Below are positions 59,869-64,000 of a DNA stretch of 64,000 nucleotides, piece by piece. The first letter of the stretch is position 1; each line of letters opens with the position of its first letter. The stretch covers positions 835,490 to 899,489 of the forward strand of contig NZ_NPKI01000015.1 of NCBI RefSeq assembly GCF_002284565.1, in the 5' to 3' direction. The notes under the pieces are model-generated. The model was not told where the DNA came from and made no database searches. It saw only the letters and a list, made by a program, of their open reading frames with translations. The translations under genes were made by a program, and so were the position numbers. Origin of the DNA: Mesorhizobium mediterraneum. Lineage in GTDB: Bacteria > Pseudomonadota > Alphaproteobacteria > Rhizobiales > Rhizobiaceae.

Positions 59869-60513
59869 CTATGTCATCTCCGGCCTCTCGAAGTCACCGG
59901 TCTCCTTGTTCATCACCCAGAGCTCGCCGGTCGAGATGTCGAACCAGGCGCCGTGCAGCGACAGCCGTCCCTTGCCTTCCAGGATCGAGACGCAGGGAAA
60001 GGTCCTGAGATTGGCGATCGAATAGCGGATCGAAATGCGCTCCAGCGCGGTCTGGCGCTCCGTCGCCGTCATGAAGGTGCTGGAGGACACGGTCTCGGCC
60101 GCCGGCGCAATCAGGCTCATCCATTTGCCGATGAAGTCGCCGGGCGACAAGGGCGCGGCCGTGCTGTCGAGTGCCGCGCGGATGCCGCCGCAGCGGCCAT
60201 GGCCCATCACCACGATGTTCTTCACCTTGAGGCTCTGCACGGCAAACTCGAGCGCCGCCGAGGTCGAGTGGAACTGGTCGTCGGGCGCATAGGGCGGCAC
60301 CAGATTGCCGACATTGCGCAGCACGAAGAGCTCGCCGGGGCCAGCGTCGAAGATCGCCTCGGGAGCCGCGCGGGAGTCGCAGCAAGCGACGATCATCGTT
60401 TCGGGGGACTGGCCCTCGCGAGCGAGCGAGCGATAGCGCCCGCTTTCGGCGAGATAGCGGCCGCTCATGAAATTGCGATAGCCGGTGAGCAGATGATCAG
60501 GGAGATGAGGCAT
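59869..60513 (-). CDS. Beta-carbonic anhydrase
   Basis: A 214-residue beta-class enzyme. Zinc ligands are C45 in ACCDSR, H105 and C108 in GHGRCGG, with the catalytic Asp46-Arg48 dyad. It hydrates CO2 reversibly in the cytoplasm, supplying bicarbonate to carboxylases. The N-terminal block LLTGYRNFMSGRYLAES is usual for the rhizobial enzymes. A small exported protein gene follows on the same strand. Confidence 0.93.
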   Translation of the reverse strand: MPHLPDHLLTGYRNFMSGRYLAESGRYRSLAREGQSPETMIVACCDSRAAPEAIFDAGPGELFVLRNVGNLVPPYAPDDQFHSTSAALEFAVQSLKVKNIVVMGHGRCGGIRAALDSTAAPLSPGDFIGKWMSLIAPAAETVSSSTFMTATERQTALERISIRYSIANLRTFPCVSILEGKGRLSLHGAWFDISTGELWVMNKETGDFERPEMT

Positions 60514-60631
60514 GGGCGGCGTCTGGAGCCTTTCCGGGTTAGGCGGCAGCTCTTTTTAAGTCAGGAAGGCTCTAGCGGCAAAAGCCGGTCGCGAGCAATG
60601 CCGAATCGCAGAGGACGTGGTTGCCATGCTG

Positions 60632-60767
60632 GAAGGCCCCCTCATCCGGCCTCCGCTTCGCTACGGCCACCTTCTCCCCCAGGGGAGAAGAGGTCGCAAG
60701 CGCCGGTGCCAGCCTCTTCTCCCCGGCGGGGAGAAGGTGGCCCGAAAGGGCCGGACGAGGGGCCTTC
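60632..60767. repeat. Large palindromic intergenic repeat (type D)
   Basis: Arms at about 60632-60692 and 60713-60767 pair over GGCCCCCTCATCCGGCC and GGCCACCTTCTCCCC with a few mismatches. It lies in the 295-base gap upstream of the carbonic anhydrase gene. Related in wording (CACCTTCTCCC) to the type C repeat at 46.5 kb. Confidence 0.8.
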
Positions 60768-60808
60768 GCCCAATGCGATTGTCTTGCCGATAGATGAGGC
60801 GAGGAAAT

Positions 60809-61603
60809 TCATGCCCAGATCGCCACAGGGATGCCAAAACGGTCGGCGAGCGGCGGATCCGGAAACGGCCTTGCCTCGCCGCCGGCGATGCGGCCGGCGA
60901 TCAGCATCATCACTGCGGCGTCGAGAAAGTCGTCGGCAGCAGCGCCTCGCGGCGGCGTCCGGTCGAGAAAGTCCCTGAGATAACCGTGCCGGCAAAGCAG
61001 CGCCTTGCGTTCCGCCATGCCGGCCGGGTTGATGGCGCCCTTGATCTTCTTCGGCAAACACATCGCCTGATCGCCATTCAACCGGCAGAAGGCGACTTCC
61101 GGATGCGATTCGAAGACGCGGCTGCGCAGTTCGGGACGCGCGATCAGCACGGCATCGATCTCGCGGATCTTGGTAAAGATGCCGAAGGCCTGGATCGAGA
61201 CGCCGCGCGGCGGATCGGAGGTCGCCTTCGCCACTTCGCTCGCCTGGCGATGCGCGGCATACCAGGCCTCGATCGTGGTGAAGCCATCCGTATGCGCGTA
61301 AAGCGCGGCACGCGAAGGAATGGCGAAGACGCTGGACTGCCTGTTACCAAGCAGCGGCCGCACCAGCGCCTCCGGCCCGCGACCGCCCTTTTGCGAAAGT
61401 TCCGGCAGGCCGATCGGCATGTCGACGGCGACCGTCGCATCGACCGGCAATGCGTCGAGCAGTGCTGCGAAGCTGGGGAAAACGGCTACCGAGGGCGCAG
61501 CACCCGGGTTACGAGGTGTCGAACCGGGGTCGCGGCGAACGGCGATCCAGCCGGCCTTGCAGCCGTCGACACCGACAAGGACGCGGCTGCCGTCCGAAGT
61601 CAC
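60809..61603 (-). CDS. DUF429 protein (RNase H-like fold, predicted)
   Basis: A 264-residue DUF429 protein. Family blocks are VLVGVDGCKAGWIAV near the N-terminus (first acidic residue in GVDG), VAVDMPIGLPE, ESHPEVAFCRLNG and DDFLDAAVMMLIA near the end. The fold is predicted to be RNase H-like with a conserved acid cluster, and its substrate is unknown. It starts at a GTG that overlaps the pyridoxal kinase stop (GTGA), indicating an operon. Confidence 0.88.
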   Translation of the reverse strand: MTSDGSRVLVGVDGCKAGWIAVRRDPGSTPRNPGAAPSVAVFPSFAALLDALPVDATVAVDMPIGLPELSQKGGRGPEALVRPLLGNRQSSVFAIPSRAALYAHTDGFTTIEAWYAAHRQASEVAKATSDPPRGVSIQAFGIFTKIREIDAVLIARPELRSRVFESHPEVAFCRLNGDQAMCLPKKIKGAINPAGMAERKALLCRHGYLRDFLDRTPPRGAAADDFLDAAVMMLIAGRIAGGEARPFPDPPLADRFGIPVAIWA

Positions 61604-62484
61604 GCTCTTTTGTCCCGCCCCGGATGCAGGAGATGGCGAAGCTGCACCATCGCCATCGGGTGCGACAGGCTCTGAGCGTCGGTTTCGAGCTGCAATTCGT
61701 CGCCGCCGCGCTTGGCGGTGCGCGCCAGGATCTCGTAGACCGCCGCCGTGGTCGACTGCAGTGCCTTGACCGCTGGCTGGCCGGACAGGATGCGCGCCAG
61801 GTAGACGGCCGCCGTCAGGTCGCCGAGCCCATTGGGCGGCTTGTCGATGAGGCGATGCTCGGCCAGCAGCGCCTGGTTGCCGTTGAGCAGCAGATTGCCG
61901 GTGCCGCCGGCCATCATCGCCGGCGCCGAAGTGACCAGCATGGCCGGTGGCCCGGCATGAAGGGCGGCCGCCATCACCGCTTTCAGGTCGGGCAGCGGCG
62001 CTCCCGCCATCCATTCCAGCTCGTAGCGGTTGGGCGTGGCGATGTCGGCGATCGGCATCAGCCGGTCGCGCATGGCGATGGCGGTCGCCTCCGGCACATA
62101 GAGCCCGCCCGAATCGCCCATCACCGGATCGCAGATATAGATGGCATCCGGCGTCTTCGCCTTGACCGCGCCGACCAGCGAGGCGACGGCATCGGCTTGG
62201 CCGCCTTCGCCGAGATAGCCGGACAGCACCGCGCCGACCTCGCCAAGCCACGGCGCGCGCTCGAGATCGGCCATCAGCGCCTTGAATTGATCGAGTGGCG
62301 GCACGATGCGCGTCGCCCGTCCATGGCCCGGATGCCAAGGCAGGATGACGGTCGGCACCGCCCACACCGGAAAGCCCAGCGTCTCCAGCGCAAAGACCGC
62401 GGCGCGGTTGCCGACCGAGCCGCGCGCGACATGGCTGGAAATGACGATGACCGCGCGCGGCGCGTCGTGTTCTTCGGTGCTCAC
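61600..62484 (-). CDS. pdxY: Pyridoxal kinase (PdxY-like)
   Basis: A 294-residue ribokinase-fold kinase. The pattern VIVISSHVARGSVGNRAAVFALETLGFPVWAVPTVIL (read as SSHVARGSVGN and LGFPVW) is that of PdxY/PdxK. DPVMGD near residue 120, ATPNRYELEWM, and the anion-hole/catalytic GLGDLTAAV (where the Asp is the base) complete the family set. It phosphorylates pyridoxal to PLP in vitamin B6 salvage. It precedes and overlaps the DUF429 gene. Confidence 0.9.
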   Translation of the reverse strand: MSTEEHDAPRAVIVISSHVARGSVGNRAAVFALETLGFPVWAVPTVILPWHPGHGRATRIVPPLDQFKALMADLERAPWLGEVGAVLSGYLGEGGQADAVASLVGAVKAKTPDAIYICDPVMGDSGGLYVPEATAIAMRDRLMPIADIATPNRYELEWMAGAPLPDLKAVMAAALHAGPPAMLVTSAPAMMAGGTGNLLLNGNQALLAEHRLIDKPPNGLGDLTAAVYLARILSGQPAVKALQSTTAAVYEILARTAKRGGDELQLETDAQSLSHPMAMVQLRHLLHPGRDKRA

Positions 62485-62491
62485 GGGGTTC

Positions 62492-62740
62492 CTAACTTTG
62501 GCTGACGAAAAGCACGAGCCAGATCAACAGGCCAATGGCGATAATGAGCCCTAGCGCCCGGCCAATGCGCGTGCCCCAGTATTCGATCGGGTCCGACTGG
62601 TCGGCATCCACTGCTGCGACGTGATCGCGCGCGCCCTTCGCGGTCCGCGCAATGAACGAGGTGCCGCCCGGGTCGGTCTCACGTGCCACGCGCTCGATGA
62701 TGCGGCGCGATTCGTCGTCGCTGTCCTGGCGTCCCGCCAT
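62492..62740 (-). CDS. Small membrane protein, C-terminal anchor (82 aa)
   Basis: An 82-residue protein with a hydrophilic head (MAGRQDSDDESRRIIERV) and one hydrophobic helix at about residues 60-79 (ALGLIIAIGLLIWLVLFV). It is likely anchored in the inner membrane with the head in the cytoplasm. AGGA seven bases before the ATG supports the start. It lies upstream of pdxY on the same strand by seven bases. No family is recognised. Confidence 0.65.
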   Translation of the reverse strand: MAGRQDSDDESRRIIERVARETDPGGTSFIARTAKGARDHVAAVDADQSDPIEYWGTRIGRALGLIIAIGLLIWLVLFVSQS

Positions 62741-62903
62741 GGCGATGTCCTGTTTTCGCGGCGACTTTAACCCGTTCGCCCGGCCAATCACAGGGCCTTG
62801 CAGCGAATGATAAAGAACCAGTAACGCTTCCGGGCGGAGGTCATGTTCTTGCGCGCGGATTGTGGTAATGCTTCGCCTGTCAGTCTTATTGAGGGATCTT
62901 ACC

Positions 62904-63542
62904 ATGCTTGCCCAGCGTCTTTCCTCCCCTTTCGTCTTCCGCAACCTGCCAGCCTTGCTGATGATGGCGATCGTGCTGCCGCTGCTTGCCGGCTGTGGCT
63001 ACAACACCATCCCGACGGCGGAGGAAAACGCCAAGGCCGCATGGAGCCAGGTGCTGAACCAGTACCAGCGCCGCGCCGATCTCATTCCCAATCTGGTCGA
63101 AACGGTCAAGGGCTATGCCGCGCACGAGAAGGATACGCTCGATGCCGTGGTCGAGGCGCGCGCCAAGGCGACGCAAGTGACGGTGACGCCGGAAACGCTG
63201 AGCAATCCGGAGGCCGTCAAGAATTTTCAGGACAGCCAGGCCGGCCTGACCAGCGCGCTGTCGCGGTTGCTGGCAGTGGTGGAGAATTATCCCGACCTCA
63301 AGGCCAACCAGAATTTTCTGGCGCTGCAGGCGCAGCTCGAAGGCACCGAGAACCGCATCGCGGTCGCCCGCCGCGACTATATCCAGGCGGTGCAGGAGTA
63401 CAATCTGACGCTGAAGACCTTCCCGTCGGTGATTTGGGCGACCCTATGGTTCCGCGGCAATCAGCCGTTCGCCAACTTCACCATCGAGGAAGACAAGATG
63501 CAGACGCCGAAGGTCGATTTCGGCACGACGCAGGGCGGGTGA
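62904..63542 (+). CDS. LemA family lipoprotein
   Basis: A 212-residue LemA protein. The signal peptide ends in a lipobox, LLAGC (C31), after the hydrophobic stretch MMAIVLPLL. The LemA core is helical, with AAWSQVLNQYQRRADLIPNLVETVKGYAAHE, the QAGLTSALSRLLAVVENYPDLKANQNF block and LEGTENRIAVARRDYIQAVQEYN, all seen as shorter motifs along the chain. It should be lipid-anchored with a long helical bundle. GAGGGA precedes the ATG. A TPM-domain gene follows, the usual partner of LemA. Confidence 0.92.
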   Translation: MLAQRLSSPFVFRNLPALLMMAIVLPLLAGCGYNTIPTAEENAKAAWSQVLNQYQRRADLIPNLVETVKGYAAHEKDTLDAVVEARAKATQVTVTPETLSNPEAVKNFQDSQAGLTSALSRLLAVVENYPDLKANQNFLALQAQLEGTENRIAVARRDYIQAVQEYNLTLKTFPSVIWATLWFRGNQPFANFTIEEDKMQTPKVDFGTTQGG

Positions 63543-63597
63543 CGAACAGCTGGTGAGCGTGGTCCCTATTGGCCTTGCACTCCGTAGCACCTCCCTT

Positions 63598-63735
63598 TGT
63601 CCTGCCGGACATCTCCCCCTCAAGGGGGGAGATTTGCAGCTTCGACCCCGCCGCCAATCTTGCAACGTTGGAGATTGGCGAAGGCAGGAATGACATCCAA
63701 TCTCCCCCCTTGAGGGGGAGATGTCCGGCAGGACA
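63598..63735. repeat. Large palindromic intergenic repeat (type A, copy 2)
   Basis: Perfect 37-bp arms, 63598-63634 and 63699-63735, surround a 64-base loop holding GGAGATTGGC. The arm core TGTCCTGCCGGACATCTCCC equals that of the repeat at 43.6 kb. It lies between lemA and the TPM-domain gene and appears to enter the latter's reading frame. Confidence 0.9.
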
Positions 63736-64000
63736 GAGGGGGGCGCGACGGAGTGGCAACCTCTCGCTTCTAGGCGTCACTCTAGTTCTGCTTTGCCTTA
63801 GCCTCTTCCTCCCCCTCACCGCGCTCGCCGCCGAATTGCCTATTCTGACCGGTCGGGTCGTCGACAATGCCGGCATCATCGATGCCGCGACCAAGGCGGC
63901 GCTGACCCGGAAGCTTGCAGATTTCGAGGCCAAGGGCTCTGACCAGATCGTTGTCGCGACAATCAATAGTCTCGACGGCGAGGAGATCGAGCCCTACGCC
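63710..64000 (+). CDS. TPM-domain protein (YgcG-like), N-terminal part
   Basis: The frame runs to the window end. A signal-like helix (LLGVTLVLLCLSLFLPL, cleavage near ALAAE) is followed by the TPM start LPILTGRVVDNAGIID and QIVVATINSLDGEEIEPYA. TPM proteins with a signal peptide and C-terminal membrane helix usually follow lemA, as here. No ATG or GTG is in frame before the signal helix; the nearest in-frame start codon is a TTG inside the palindromic repeat, used here as a provisional 5' end. The true start is uncertain, and a damaged 5' end is possible. Confidence 0.7.
   Translation, partial: MRGRCPAGQRGARRSGNLSLLGVTLVLLCLSLFLPLTALAAELPILTGRVVDNAGIIDAATKAALTRKLADFEAKGSDQIVVATINSLDGEEIEPYA

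Overview
The window looks like chromosome of a high-GC alphaproteobacterium of the order Rhizobiales, most likely Mesorhizobium or a close relative. This is inferred from several things seen in the sequence: two TGA-N9-TCA sites of the kind bound by the rhizobial iron regulator RirA, an aqpS-arsC-arsH arsenic operon as in Sinorhizobium, a ChoX-type binding protein with a BetI-like regulator, many ABC uptake systems, and large palindromic intergenic repeats typical of rhizobial genomes. No rRNA, CRISPR array, integrase, transposase or phage gene was seen. One tRNA (Ala, anticodon CGC) is present.

Layout. 1-3.5 kb: the end of a sodium:solute symporter pair (large subunit cut by the window edge, plus its DUF4212 partner), an unknown protein and a fused exonuclease-CBS-DUF294 protein. 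3.9-7.2 kb: a flavin monooxygenase, two small membrane proteins (one of only 51 residues) and a luciferase-like monooxygenase. 7.2-14.4 kb: a minus-strand operon with a LacI regulator, a polyamine-type ABC importer, a guanidino-group hydrolase, an isochorismatase-fold amidohydrolase and a GYD protein. The gene set suggests uptake and stepwise hydrolysis of a guanidino or ureido compound. 14.6-23.2 kb: a self-contained siderophore system (FhuB-like double permease, FhuD-like binding protein, TonB receptor, divergent FhuC-like ATPase, ExbB, ExbD, TonB) around two iron-responsive operators. It ends in a good intrinsic terminator.

23.3-29.2 kb: an arsenic-resistance region. The first unit is arsR, a thioredoxin-type arsC, aqpS, a glutaredoxin-type arsC and arsH. 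The second is arsR, a flavoprotein with a Cys-rich tail and an MFS exporter. No ArsB or Acr3 pump is present. 29.2-33.1 kb: amidase, alpha/beta hydrolase and ChoX-like binding protein, divergent from a BetI-like regulator over a 36-bp palindrome. 33.3-42.3 kb: mixed single genes, namely a HerA-like ATPase, a beta-lactamase-fold hydrolase, an LVIVD-repeat protein with a divergent LysR gene, an FKBP isomerase, an AraC regulator, a DUF1127 protein and a methyltransferase. In the middle of these is a scar joining a broken LysR gene to a broken copy of the HerA-like gene's 3' end. 42.6-52.0 kb: eight colinear minus-strand genes for uptake and oxidation of a sugar or polyol (RpiR regulator, SDR, mannitol-dehydrogenase-family enzyme, isomerase, ribose-type ABC importer). 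52.1-55.7 kb: two exported proteins of unknown function and a carotenoid-cleavage-type oxygenase. 56.1-64 kb: tRNA-Ala, YggT and DUF167 proteins, M3 peptidase, beta-carbonic anhydrase, DUF429, pyridoxal kinase, LemA and the start of a TPM-domain protein.

Large palindromic intergenic repeats occur at five places between 43.6 and 63.8 kb. I noticed none in the first 43 kb. The most useful second looks are the guanidino/ureido operon, the second arsenic unit with its Cys-tailed flavoprotein, the tandem iron operators, the LysR/HerA pseudogene junction, and the TPM gene whose 5' end runs into a repeat. No wholly new defence or mobile system could be shown.
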